From positions 3,434,215-3,498,214 of the forward strand of contig JAJHZJ010000008.1 in the NCBI GenBank assembly GCA_023548195.1: DNA of 64,000 bases, given 5' to 3'. The stretch comes from Bettongia penicillata ogilbyi (taxonomy: Eukaryota > Chordata > Mammalia > Diprotodontia > Potoroidae). The notes beneath the pieces are model-generated. The model was not told the origin of the DNA, did no database searches, and saw nothing but the letters and a program-made list of their open reading frames with translations. A program made the position numbers and the translations under genes. Below, in pieces: positions 22,616 to 33,275 of this stretch (its first letter is position 1; each line of letters starts with the position of its first letter).

Positions 22616-23859
22616 ATAAATGACATGCTAAAAAAAGAATTAGAATGGAGCAACTAATAACCTTATGAGAAATCAAAAAACAATAAAACAAAACAAAAGA
22701 ATGAAAAAACAGAAAACAATGTGAAATATCTCATTGGGAAAACAACCGACCTGGAAAATAGATACAAGAGAGATAATTTAGAAATTATTGGACTTTCTGA
22801 AAGCCATGATCATAAAAAGAGCCTAGACATGATCTTTTAAGAAATTATCAAGGAAAACTGGCCTGATATTCCAGAATCAGAGGGAAAAATAGAAATAGAA
22901 AGAATCTACCAATCACTTCCTAAAAGAGGTTCCAAATTGAAAACTCCCAGGAATATTGCATCCAGATTCCAGAGTTCTCGTGTCAAAGAGAAAATATTGC
23001 AAGCAGCCAGAAAGATCAATTCAAGTAGCATGCAACTATAGCCACGATAACACAAGATTTGGCAGCTTCTACATTGAAGGATCAGAGGGCTTGGAATATG
23101 ATATTCTGGAGGTCAAAGGAGCTAGAATTACAACCAAAAATCACCTACCCAGAAAAAACTGAATATAATCCTTCAGGATTATATTCACTGAGATAGAGGA
23201 TTTCCAAGCATTCTTGATGAAAAGACCACAGCTGAATAGAAAATTTGACCTTCAGCTACAAGACTCAAGAGAAGTATAAAAAGGTAAACTGGAAAGGGAA
23301 ATCATAAGGTACTTAATCATTTAAAACTGTTTGCCTTCCTATATGGGAAGATATTTGTAACTCGAGACTTTTTTCATTATTAGGATAGTTAGAAGGAGTA
23401 CATATGGAAAGAGGGCACAGGTGTGAGTTGAATATGAAGGGATGATATCTAAAAATAAAATTAAGGGAGGAGAGAGGAATGTACTGGGAGAAAGAGAAAG
23501 GGAGAAATGGAATGGGGTAAATTATCTCACATAAAAGAGGCAAGAAAAAGTTTTTATAGTGAAGGGGATAAGGGGGAAGGTAAGGGAGAGTGAGTGAACC
23601 TAACTTTCATCAGAATTGTCTCAAAGAAGGAAATAATATACACACTCAATTGGGTATAGAAATTTATCTTACTTTACAGAGAAGTAGGAGGAGAAGGGTT
23701 TAAGAGAAGAGAGGCAAGGGTGATAGAAGGGAGGGCAGATTGGGGAAGGGGGTGGTCAAAAGCAAACACATTTGAGGAGGGAAGGGGTGAAAGTAGACAG
23801 AGAATAGAATAAGCTGTGGCGAATAGGATGAAGGGAAATACAGTTAGCAATGGTAACTG

Positions 23860-24500
23860 AAAAAAATTTTGAAATAAGTTTCTCTGAGAAAGGCCTCATT
23901 TCTCAAACACATAGAGAACTGAGTCAAATTTATAAAAATAAGAGCCATTCCCCAACTGATAAATGATGAAAAGAACTGCTCAGTCTTCAGATGAAGCAAT
24001 CAAAGTTATCTATAGCTATATGAAAGGATACTCTAACTCACTATTGATTGAATAGATGCCAATTAAGGCTAATTACATTGGCTAATAGGACAGAAAAGGT
24101 AAAAAGGTAAATAGGACAGACAAATGTTGAAGGAAATGTGGGAAAATGAGACCTTTATGCACTGTTGGTGGAGTTGTGAACTGATTCGACCATTCTGTAG
24201 AGCAATTTGTAACTATGTCCTACAGGGTGAAAAGCCATGCGTATCCTTTGACCTATCAATACCCCTACTAGGTCTGTATCCCCAAAGAGATTTAAAAAAA
24301 CAAAAACAAAAAGGGAAAGTCTTATATGTACAGATATATTTATAGTAGATCTTTTCTGGGAGTGAAGAATTAGAAGATGAGGGGATGCCCATCAATTGTG
24401 ATATGTGATTATGATGGAATACTGTTGTACTATAAGAAATGATGAACAGGATGCTCTCAGAAAAGCCTGGAAAGACTTGCATAAACTAATGCAAAGTGAA
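23860..24500 (+). pseudogene. L1 ORF2 C-terminal remnant
   Basis: Contains 'cactgttggtggagttgtgaactgattc', 'gaccattctgtagagcaatttg' and 'ctactaggtctgtatcccca', the conserved last part of mammalian L1 ORF2 just before the 3' UTR. Only this end is present and it has stops. The following 3' UTR runs to 24866 ('acctatattgaattgctta', 'atttggaactcaaagtt'). Confidence 0.8.
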
Positions 24501-24866
24501 GGGTACTGTATACAAAGTAACAATAACATTGTAAACTGATAGCTATTTTCAGGAATACAATGATACAAGACAACTCTGAAGGAAGAATTGATGGTGTCTG
24601 AACACAGATTGAAGCATACTGTTTTTTACTTTATTTTTCTTGAGATATTTTTGTCTATGTTTTCTTTCAGAATGTGACTATATGGAGATATTTTGCATGG
24701 CTGCACATGTATAACCTATATTGAATTGCTTACTTTTCAATGGCGAAGGTTGGGGAGGAAGGAAGGGAGAAAATTTGGAACTCAAAGTTATAATAACAAA
24801 TGTTAAAAATTGTTTTTATATGTAACTGAGAAAAATAAAATAATAAATAAAAGCTTTTAAAAAATG

Positions 24867-26110
24867 GTACTATCAGTGTTTCTAGCATTATCCAAAAGAC
24901 ATGGGCTTCATCATGTTGGACTAAATTACCTTTCCAGAATTCATTTTACTGAACTCTGAATAATTATATGTGCTATTCAACTAAAATTCTTGTCACTTAC
25001 CTTTATTAATTTGTATATAAAATTCAAAAGGTTCACGTTCAGTTAAAAAAATTAATAACAAAATAAAGGTGAGAATGTGGGATAGTTGAATGAAGAATAA
25101 TGACTATCTCCTTATCTTACTTTTTATTCTGACTCAAAATGATTTGTATGATACACTAGAGAGCAATATGGAGTGTCTAAACCTAAATGATTTTTTTGTA
25201 ACAGAGGCCTTGAATTTCTTGAATATTGGGGATCAAAAAGAAAAGAATTAAATTTAGTCAGGAATCACACCATCTCGCTTTTGTTATCTGGTTCTGATTC
25301 TGGTGCTTATAATTAAAAACTGTCTCCTTGCCTTTATCAGAAAGAGGTTCTAAGCACTATAACCTGGCTGATTAGAGCTGAGATGACTTGTGTCCCTGAA
25401 GTGCTGATCCTGAGGGCTGGAAGGAAGAAGTAATTCATCCCAGAGGACAGGTCCACTAAAAGCAGCATGCAGTGGTCCTCCAGCATCAGGAGCATTCATT
25501 ATCCCTCTACATATGGGCTCAAGCTAAAGTTTTCCAGTGCATATGCCTTTTAAGGCCCACTATCTCCATGGATGTGTTTGTGTAGTTAAGGGGGAGGGTG
25601 CCTGAGTTTTAGAAAGGATAATTCCATTACAACTTTTCTCATTATGCTGCTTCATTAAATGCCTTTGCTTTCAACAAATTGTGTGTTCTGGCTGACTAGG
25701 GGTAAAAAAACCAAAACAAAACTCGAAGCATTAGCAGAGGTTGTGAGCTAAGATTTGGAGTGGATGTGATTCCAACAGTGAATCTAGAGCTATTTTATCT
25801 TTATCTGATTCAGGATATCCCCAGATGAAGTACCCAGAATTTTTATTTGAATTTTACAATAGCATCATATAGTTTTCAGAATTTACCTCTGGGGAAAGAG
25901 GCACAAGCAGAGTTAGTAATTCAGGATGACCATGAGGTAGGAAAAGAGATTGGATCACTAGGTGAGGATGAGGAAGAGGGGCCCAGATTTGACTGACTCT
26001 GTAGTGTGTTTCACTGTGGTGCAGACAACAGGGGTGAGCTAGGAGTGGACCTCTGTGAAAGTCCAGAAAACAAGTTAAATCTGAAAGAAGCAGTCACAGA
26101 ATAAAGGAAG
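24867..26110. other. unassigned sequence
   Basis: About 1.2 kb with no clear repeat, RNA or coding signal. Confidence 0.45.
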
Positions 26111-26111
26111 C

Positions 26112-26440
26112 TGTTGTTATGTTTGTGTTTGTCCTTCATTTTCGAAGAAGACCGTGACATCAGGATGATGACATGATGACATGGCTTGCAGTTGGCTTTG
26201 ATTTGAGTGAGGGAGGGCTGTGCAAGGTCACCAGCCTCACTTTCTCCTCCAGAGCCATCTGGGTCCAGTGGCCTGATATTCATCAGGATGACAGGAGACT
26301 GCCCAGTATGCAATGTGAGACCATGGCCATTTTAGGCTATGGTCTTATCAGAGTCTCACTTTGAGTGAGATACATGCATTCACTGAATAGACCTCTTTAT
26401 ATAGTTACTCAAAGTTAGCCCTTTTTAATGAAAGAAAAAA
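26112..26440 (-). repeat. element with 'cttcttcgaaaatgaaggac' tail, alternative head
   Basis: Shares the body and tail of the SINE at 8420-8722. Beyond 'ccagtatgcaatg' it continues with 'gagaccatggccattttagg' and 'gaatagacctcttta' instead of a tRNA-CORE head. The same layout recurs at 38986-39290. This may be the 3' UTR of the LINE from which the SINE tail was taken. Confidence 0.65.
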
Positions 26441-26510
26441 ATAACCAAAAAAAAAAAAATCAAACCAAGAGGGGAAGACCCTCGGGGTTCCTGGTCAAAG
26501 AGAAACAATT
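26441..26510. repeat. A-rich junction
   Basis: Imperfect A-runs (26430-26460), then 'ggggaagaccctcggggttcctgg', possibly part of the adjoining element. Confidence 0.45.
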
Positions 26511-26599
26511 ACTATTTAGTAATTACATTCACTCTGTTCTAAGTGGGCTTGTTCTTTGAGCAAGAAATGTAGCCAGTAAAGAAGCATGATTTTCTGTGT

Positions 26600-27595
26600 G
26601 TAGATGTTTGTGCCCTCAGTGTAGCCTCTGAAGCTGAGATGCAACAAAGTATGGATCAGTTCTCTGCTGCCTGTGCTAATTTGGTCTGATAAATTAACAC
26701 CAAGAAAACACAGGTGCTCCATCAGCCACCACCACACCATCCATACGTGGAACCATCATTTACAACAAATAGAGAAGTTTTGAATGCTGTGGATAAGTTC
26801 ACTTACTTTTGTAGTGTACTTTCCAGGGATGGACACATTGAGGATGATGCACGCATTGGCAGGGCTAGCGCAGTGTTTGGGAGGATCCGAAGAAAAGTTT
26901 GGGAGAGAAGAGGTATAAGATTGACTACCAAACTGAAGTTCTATAGAGCCATTGTGTTGACCTCATTGTTGTATGCCTGTGAAACATAAACAGTCTACCA
27001 GTGCCATGCCAGGAAACTGAACAGCCTCCATTTGATCTGGCTTAGGAAGATTCTGAAGATCACCTGGCAGGATAAGGTACCAGACACTGAAGTCCTTGCT
27101 CTAGCTGAACTGCCAAGCATTCAAACTATGCTTCAGAGAGTGCAACTCCAATGGGCTGGCCACATTGTTCAAATGCAAAATGTATGCTTGACAAAAAGAC
27201 TATTTGATGGAGAACTCACATGGGGCAGGTGATCACATGGTGATGAGAAGAGGCGATACAAGGACGCTCTCAAAGTCTCTTTCAAGAGCTTTGGATTTGA
27301 TTGTGTGACATGAAAGACACTGACATAGGACAGCTTAGCACGGCATGCCCACATCAGAAAAGGTACTGTGCTCTATGAGCAAAGCAGAATTGAAACAGCA
27401 CAAAAGAAATGTAGGATGCACAAATTTGGAGTAACCACCCCAAATATTCACACAGACTATCTGTACCTGACCTGTGGTAGAACATTCCAAGCTCATATTG
27501 GTCTGATCAGCCACAGTTGTACACTTTGAAACTTCTCTTTATCATAGTGATGTCCTTTTGGTCTTCTTCGAGAATGACAACCAGACCAAACCAAC
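26600..27595 (+). pseudogene. LINE ORF fragment (RT C-terminal side, zinc-finger-like end)
   Basis: Decayed non-LTR retrotransposon ORF. From 26600: SEAEMQQSMDQFSAACAN (just after the RT catalytic region). Then FTYFCSVLSRDGHIEDDARIGRASAVFGRIRRKVWERRGIRLTTKLKFYRAIVLTSLLYACET, with a stop at the following Trp position, and LRKILKITWQDKVPDTEVLALAELPSI. The C terminus near 27465-27530 reads YLTCGRTFQAHIGLISHSCT, a C2H2-like finger missing its first Cys and last His. The clade is not Bov-B; Ingi/Vingi- or RTE-X-like is a guess. Confidence 0.75.
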
Positions 27596-27659
27596 TCATG
27601 TCCAATATAGAGTAAAGGCATTCAGGCTTCAAATGAATACTGGCTTACCCAGGCGTCGC

Positions 27660-27860
27660 AGGCAACTAATCACAGAATCATAGATTTAGAGTTATAAAGG
27701 ACCTTAGAGATCACTTAGTACAACTAACCTCTCTGAGCCTGTTTCTTTATCTGTAAAATGGGGATATTCTTATCAACCATACTTATCCTCCAGGATTGTT
27801 ATGAGGCTCAAATGAGATCACCTATGTAACATAAGCATAAAAGTGCCATGGGAAAATTCT
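27660..27860 (+). repeat. MIR-like composite
   Basis: 'agaatcatagatttagagttataaaggacc', then 'tctttatctgtaaaatgggg' and 'gattgttatgaggctcaaatgagatc'. Confidence 0.55.
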
Positions 27861-28189
27861 GCCTTAATTATTATTATTAAAAAAATAGACCTAGCTTGAA
27901 GAGTCTGATTCAATAGACAGGAGAGACAGGTGAGGTGAAAAAAGGCAAACAATTTTCAAAGCACAGAAACCTCTGAGATAAGCTGAATAAGACATAAAGT
28001 TCAGAAACTCTGGAAGAGTCAGTTTTGTAGTTAACAGGAAAAGAAGAGTAATTTCTCACTTAGAGATTCTATTTCGTTTGTTTGTGGGCATGGCGGGGAG
28101 GGAATGATTGGATAGACTTTCCCAAGCTTTGGTCAATGTATTGAGAATGCATTGTCCTAAAATGACTGAGCAGAGAGACAGAGGAAGTT
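27861..28189. other. unassigned sequence
   Basis: No supported feature. Confidence 0.45.
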
Positions 28190-28680
28190 AGATAATTGTT
28201 ATAGTGTCTTCATTGGTTTCCAATCCTTTCTCTCTCCAAGATATCCTCCACCCAGGTCCTAAAATGATCTTCCACACAGCTGACCATGTCACTCCCAGGG
28301 GAGGGGTAGGAGAGATACTTGGTTGGGTGAGAGGAGGGAGATGTCCAGACAGTCAAGATTGGAGCCATGATTGGCCTGGGCACTTCTTCAAAATGGAGAT
28401 TCAGGGAGAATGGACAGTAGGACTTCTATTGTGCTAGTCTTTATCCACTCCAAATTCTAATTAAACTGGCTGATTGACTGTTCCCTAAACATGGCTTTCC
28501 ATCTCTCACTTCTGGACCTTTGTAGACTGTCTGTCCCCTATTCCTGGGAGGGCATTCTTCTGCTTCTTGGAATCCTTGCCTTATTTCAGGGCTCAAGCTC
28601 AGTTATCAGCTGCTTCAGCAAATATTTTGGAATCTCTGGTGGCTAGCATCCTCACCTTTCTCAAATTATCTTTTTACTTA
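28190..28680 (+). repeat. L2, interrupted
   Basis: 'aatgatcttccacacagctgaccatgtcactccc' and, after about 130 unrelated bases, 'tggctttccatctctcacttctgga' and 'ggaatccttgccttatttcagggctcaagctcag'. This is the order of the L2 3' region. Confidence 0.6.
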
Positions 28681-28689
28681 TTTATGTGA

Positions 28690-29140
28690 TGGGAGGCTGA
28701 AGTTTTTGCCCAACTGAAAGCCTTAAAGCAATCAAGCTTTACTGCTAACAGTTCTGTATAATAAAGACCCTAATGTGAGCTAGGAAGGAAGCTCAGACCA
28801 ATCCTCCAAAGTTTATCTTTAGGGTTGGTTCAAATTATTTACAAGCTAATGGAGAGGATATTGGCTATGTAGCAGACAGTTATCTGTCACCCTAGGCTTG
28901 GACCTCTAATCAGACAGAGGGGTTTAAAAGCAAATACTTCATCTCACCCTGCCACACTCTGCCTGTGGTTTTTGTAGCTGTGGTGAGTAAAGAGCTGTGA
29001 ACCAGGAAGAGGTTCTAGCCAGTACTGAAGCAGGGATTGATTGCTTGGGTAGTCCTGAAGGGGAGAATCCCTGGAAAGAGACTACTGCCCAGTAGCTACT
29101 AGAGCAATATTGAATTGAAGCCTTCAGAGACCAACAGAGA
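28690..29140. other. unassigned sequence
   Basis: No supported feature. Confidence 0.45.
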
Positions 29141-29144
29141 GGTG

Positions 29145-29860
29145 TCAGTCAACCAATAAACATGTGTTAGGCTCCTACTGTGTATGAGGCACCGTTTTAA
29201 GTACTTCAGATTTGAAAATAGTTCACAGTCTAATGAGGGAGACAATATGCAAACACCTATGTACAAACAAACAGGGCAACACGACGCCTAACCTTGTTTG
29301 TCTCAGTTGCCTCATCTGTAAAATGGACTGGAGAAGGACATGGCACACCACTTCAGAATCTCTGCCAAGAAAATCCCAAAAGGGAGTCAGACATGGCTAA
29401 ACAATAGCAACAAATATGCAAACTACACATAAGATAAATTGGAGATAACTAATAAAGGGAAAGGATAGAGTCAAGGGGAATCTTGGAAGGCTTTTTGCCA
29501 AAGGTGAGATTGTGGTTGGTAGGAAGGAAACCAGGTAGGCAGCAATGAGAAAAGAAAGCATGTCGTGCATAGAAGACAGCTAACGAAAATGCCCAGAGCT
29601 AGGAGTTGGAGGTCTTGTTCAAAGAAGAGCAAGGTCCGTGTCACTGGATCGGTGATGTACCCAACAGGGATCAACAGGTCAACATGCCATCCCAGGCTCG
29701 AAGCATGACCAGAATAGAGGATTATACCTGGGGAGCCCAGTGGCACCATGCGTGGCAGAGACAGCATGCCAGCAACGAAACGACCTAGTGAGAGCAGCTT
29801 GATAACATCACCAGAAGACATCAGGGGTCCCTTCATATTTCACCACATAGAAGTACCTCA
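29145..29860 (-). repeat. L2 3' region hosting a Mar1 fragment
   Basis: Inverted L2: 'ccaataaacatgtgttaggctcctactgtgtatg', 'aaattggagataactaataaagg', 'gaaaatgcccagagctaggagttgg' and 'agtgtcactggatc'-like words. It is interrupted at about 29290-29415 by a SINE end. Confidence 0.65.
29290..29415 (+). repeat. Mar1 3' half
   Basis: 'ctcagttgcctcatctgtaaaatgg', 'ggagaaggacatggcacaccac', 'gccaagaaaatcccaaaagg', and tail 'gtcagacatggctaaacaatagcaac', a decayed Bov-B-type tail. Confidence 0.8.
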
Positions 29861-30660
29861 CCAGTAATCCCTACATATGCTCTTGGTCTCCACGGAAAGC
29901 ACATGTATTTGTGGGAGAATGTGGTATTCATATATAAGGGGAGTTTTGCTCTGAACTATGTTTTGCTAAAATATTACCATGAGAACTGACTTGATGATAT
30001 ATAATCCTGTTGAGTGAAAAACTGGCTGGATTTCTCTACATTACCCAGAGAGCCTTCCCTGGCTTAAGGCAAATGCTAGTTACTATGATAGCATCATATT
30101 TTCTCAGTCCTCTTTGAAAGGTGATTGTGAGTTAAAGGAACTTGTCATTGCTTCATCAGTTTGAGCGTACAAGTGCAGAGAGGACCAGAAGGGGAGCAGC
30201 TAGCCTTGGAATAGCTTGGTGTGTCCATGATGATTGTTCATGAAAGTACCAGGATATCAGAGCTTGAAATCCAGTTATGAGTCACCCTGAGCACATGAGT
30301 CTTCCTCCCTCATATTTCTTCCTGCTAGGTTTCTGTGTGTATGTACTCTCCCTGGAAGAGATTGAGTATTTCAATGAGAGAGTATAACCCAAGTTTATGA
30401 TGTTTTCATTATTAGTGTTTTTGTTTTATATTGAATAACTATGGTGTTATGACTTTTACCTTATAATTAAATGAATATTTTATGTTTAAGAGCTAAAGGT
30501 GTCATGGTGACTGATTTTGTATAAATGGGGAAATATACCAACAAAGACTCAGGAGCTACAGTGGTGACTAATGGGAGTGTATCCCTCCCACAAAAGTTAC
30601 TATATAAGAATCTGAGTCATTGCTGCATGGTGGTGGCCCATGGCTAGGAACTCCAGATCT
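29861..30660. other. unassigned sequence
   Basis: About 800 bp, AT-rich toward the right, without a recognised family or gene. Confidence 0.45.
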
Positions 30661-30702
30661 TCAAGTAGAAGGGCAGATTGCGGTGAGTGAGCCAGGGGAA
30701 GT

Positions 30703-30986
30703 GCGGGGGGAGGGACAGTGGGGAAAGGGAAAGGAAGGAAGGAGAGAGAGAGAGAGAAAAGTAGAGAGGGAAGGAGGAGGAGAGAGAGAGGCAGACAGAC
30801 AGAGACCGACAGAGATAGAGGAGGGAGAAAAGGAAGGGGAGAAGGGAGGGGAAGAAGGGGGAAAGAACAGAGAGAGAGAGGGAAGGAAGGAGAGAGAAAG
30901 AAAGAGAGAAAGGAAGGGAAGGACAGAATGAAAGAAGTGAGAGAGAGAAGGAGGAGGGAAGTGGGGAGAGGGAAGACAGATAGAGC
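30703..30986. repeat. purine-rich low-complexity tract
   Basis: About 280 bp of GGAA, GAGA and GGGA repeats on the + strand. It creates false Arg/Glu-rich frames (+) and Ser/Leu-rich frames (-). Confidence 0.95.
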
Positions 30987-30989
30987 AAT

Positions 30990-31430
30990 AGCTACCCTAA
31001 ATGACTAGAGAACAAAGTAAATACATTAATGGGAGATTATGAACTATTATTGGATTTAGATATGGCCCCAAACTATACCTTGAGTTTGAAAGAAAGGATT
31101 ACTGAGGGTGCTACCTGTGTATATCTTATGTCCTTCATTTTAATGTAAACTTCTTAAGGACTGTTTTTTGGTTTTTTATTATTGTATCACACCTCCCTCC
31201 TGTGAAAAATACCTTTAGTCTAAGTCTGCCTCTTAGACTAGCAGAATGATGGTGAGCAAGGCACAAACTTTCTGAGCTTCAGACAACTCTTGAAAACAAT
31301 AACTGGGGTGGGGAGTGTTCCCCCAGATCTAGAATTCAAAGAGTTTGAACACTGACAAAATCACATATCCTTGAAGTATTGACCTGTTCCCAGATTCAGG
31401 CATGTTTTTAGTGATTTCCACTCTCCTTCA
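30990..31430. other. unassigned sequence
   Basis: No supported feature. Confidence 0.45.
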
Positions 31431-31434
31431 TGAA

Positions 31435-31850
31435 ATGGCTTTGTATATATTTTGTATTTCTTTGTCTACATGTATGTCTCCTCTCAGTAGAATTTGAATA
31501 CCTTGAGCACAAACAAGGAGCAAGCTTGAAACCTACCTCAAACACTTCTAGTTGCGTGACCCTGGGCAAGTCACTTGGTCTTCCCTTGCTTCAGTTTTCC
31601 CATCTATAAAATGAAGATAATAATAGAATCTACCCAACTGGGCTGTTATGATGATCAATCGGATAATGGAAAGCATTGTGCAATTCTTCAAATCTATGTA
31701 AATGCCAGTTATTTTTGGCGTTGGTGGTAGTATTATATTAGAATTAGCCTTTGCAGTCTTCTGGAATCAACTCCAATCCAATGAACATTTGTTTGTTGTC
31801 TTGTAATAACATGCAATAAATAAATGTTTGTTGAATGGAAGCTAATTGCA
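31435..31850 (+). repeat. L2 3' end split by a MIR
   Basis: 'atgtatgtctcctctcagtagaatttgaataccttgag' at the left and 'caataaataaatgtttgttgaatgga' at 31815-31840. The MIR at 31520-31717 lies between. Confidence 0.55.
31520..31717 (+). repeat. MIR/Ther SINE
   Basis: 'gcgtgaccctgggcaagtcacttgg', 'cccatctataaaatgaagataataatag' and 'ctgttatgatgatcaatcgga'. Confidence 0.75.
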
Positions 31851-32245
31851 GAAGGCTGTGAAAGTTCACTTAGGTAATACAATTCCCATGGCAATGACAC
31901 TAGATCGGAATTAAAGCCAAGGAGCAGAGCAGGAAGAATGTGACAGAAAAGAGAGATAAGGAATGTGGGCAAAGTCCTTAGAACCTCAGTTAACTGAATA
32001 GGGACCTTTCCAGCTCATTCCCTAGCCCACAGTAGCCTTATTTACTCCTTAGTAAATTCCCTTTAAATACCTAAGAGTTATAAAAGATAGTACAAAGGAA
32101 ACGCTGGAGGCATTTCTCCCTAGGAGTCTAAAGATGTCTAGATGCAGATAAAGTGAGAAGTAATGGTAACTTAAAGCCTGAGTAGCTTTTCTGAGAGGAG
32201 ACAATCTTGGAGTTTCCAGGCTTCAGGCACCCTGTGACATTGAAG
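31851..32245. other. unassigned sequence
   Basis: No supported feature. Confidence 0.45.
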
Positions 32246-32249
32246 TGCA

Positions 32250-32545
32250 GGGGACAGAGAATCTCTAAATCTGAAGCCAAGTGAACAGGGTTCAAACCCC
32301 AGTACTACCAGTAGGACCTTGGACAACTCTCTCAAGTTTCTCTGGGGGAAAATTTAGCTGGGCTATTCTCTTCATGACACAGTCCATTGTAGGGGGAAAC
32401 TTGCATCTTTCTCCTCTCCACTCACACTATCCTAGTTCAGATCTCTTCACTTGTAGCTTGGATTATTGTAACTCAGCTGGAAAATGGAGGAGTTGACCCA
32501 GATGGTCTCTAAGGTCCCTTCTTGCTCTAAATCTGTGGTCTAATG
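32250..32545 (+). repeat. MIR split by an L2-like fragment
   Basis: MIR start 'gggttcaaaccccagtactacc' and MIR end 'atggtctctaaggtcccttcttgctctaaat'. The middle (32405-32475, 'cacactatcctagttcag', 'ttggattattgtaac') matches L2. Confidence 0.55.
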
Positions 32546-33275
32546 TCTCCTCCAGCACCACAAGGGCTACTAGGGATCTTCTACTCAATTAGCAAATTCC
32601 TCTCTTCTATCAGTAAAATGGCCCAGGGTTTAAAATCTGTGCAGAAGTAATGGAGGGAACCTAGCCCTGGCTGGTTGTTAAAGGTTTTCCATTTCCTGCG
32701 TTAGTAAATTTTCCAGTCTTCTGTTTCTCCTTGACTTGCTTTCGGTCCAGCTATCATCAGAAATCCCAAAAGCTGAAATACAGCAGAGAGGGAGGGAAGA
32801 AAGGACTCATGGTATTTTGTTGGGAGGGTTATGCTCCCTCCCTAGCAGCCTGTTCATAGCTCCCAGAGCCAAGGCATACAGGGTTGCACTCTCCCACCCA
32901 AAGCTGGGAATGGATTGACATTCTGTTGAACAGCTCAACCAAATACTCTGACTCTGTTAACTGTTGAATTCAACAGCCAGAAGCCCCAAGATGAATTGAA
33001 TGACCTAGTTAAAGGTTTGCCTTTACAGATCACAAAATTTGGAAGGGGCAGACAGTCCTCTACCTAGTTGCTATGTCAAATGTGTGAGGAGTGCTAGAAA
33101 TTTGGCATTACTCCAAACTCTGTTCTATTCATTTTTATGGAATCCCAACTCCCATAAACTGTAATTCAATCTGCGTGGAAACACATAGGGTAATAAACTC
33201 TTAAAGTCTCTGTGACTCTAGTCTCTTCCCTCTATCTACACTCCACCTTCTCCATAGCTACTGAATTGATACTAT
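32546..33275. other. unassigned sequence
   Basis: About 730 bp; no gene. Short frames such as 32736-32918 (+) have no domain. Confidence 0.45.

Larger units (their letters stand above)
20307..22637 (+). mobile_element. HAL1-like element, copy B (5'-truncated, nested)
   Basis: Inserted into ORF1 of an older L1-type element. Target duplication AATTAGAATG at 20297-20306 and 22638-22647. It lacks most of the GC-rich 5' UTR present in A, C and D, a normal result of incomplete reverse transcription. ORF1 20424-21535 is followed by about 1.1 kb of spacer and 3' UTR. The spacer carries a CA microsatellite near 21671-21735. Confidence 0.9.
19875..23279 (+). pseudogene. L1 ORF1 of the older element, interrupted
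   Basis: Starts MNKQQKKKQL at 19875. The coiled-coil part matches the younger copies (QAMKELKKDFENQIKEIEENLGREV). The frame stops at HAL1-B and resumes after 22638 with the RNA-binding core (NLEIIGLSESHD). It ends at 23277-23279. Several frameshifts and stops are present, so it is inactive. Confidence 0.75.
19275..24866 (+). mobile_element. older L1-type element hosting HAL1-B
   Basis: Order: 5' UTR about 19275-19874 ('tttgcccatacttggatccaggtcattg'), ORF1 start 19875, interruption by HAL1-B (20307-22637), rest of ORF1 to 23279, and a spacer of about 570 bp. Then comes only the C-terminal end of ORF2 and the L1 3' UTR (to 24866). The endonuclease and reverse-transcriptase core is absent. Either this copy lost most of ORF2 or it belongs to an internally deleted L1 family intermediate between L1 and HAL1. 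Confidence 0.8.

Noticed and set aside
30620..31008. Arg/Glu-rich and Ser/Leu-rich ORFs
   Set aside because: Artefacts of the GAGA/GGAA tract.
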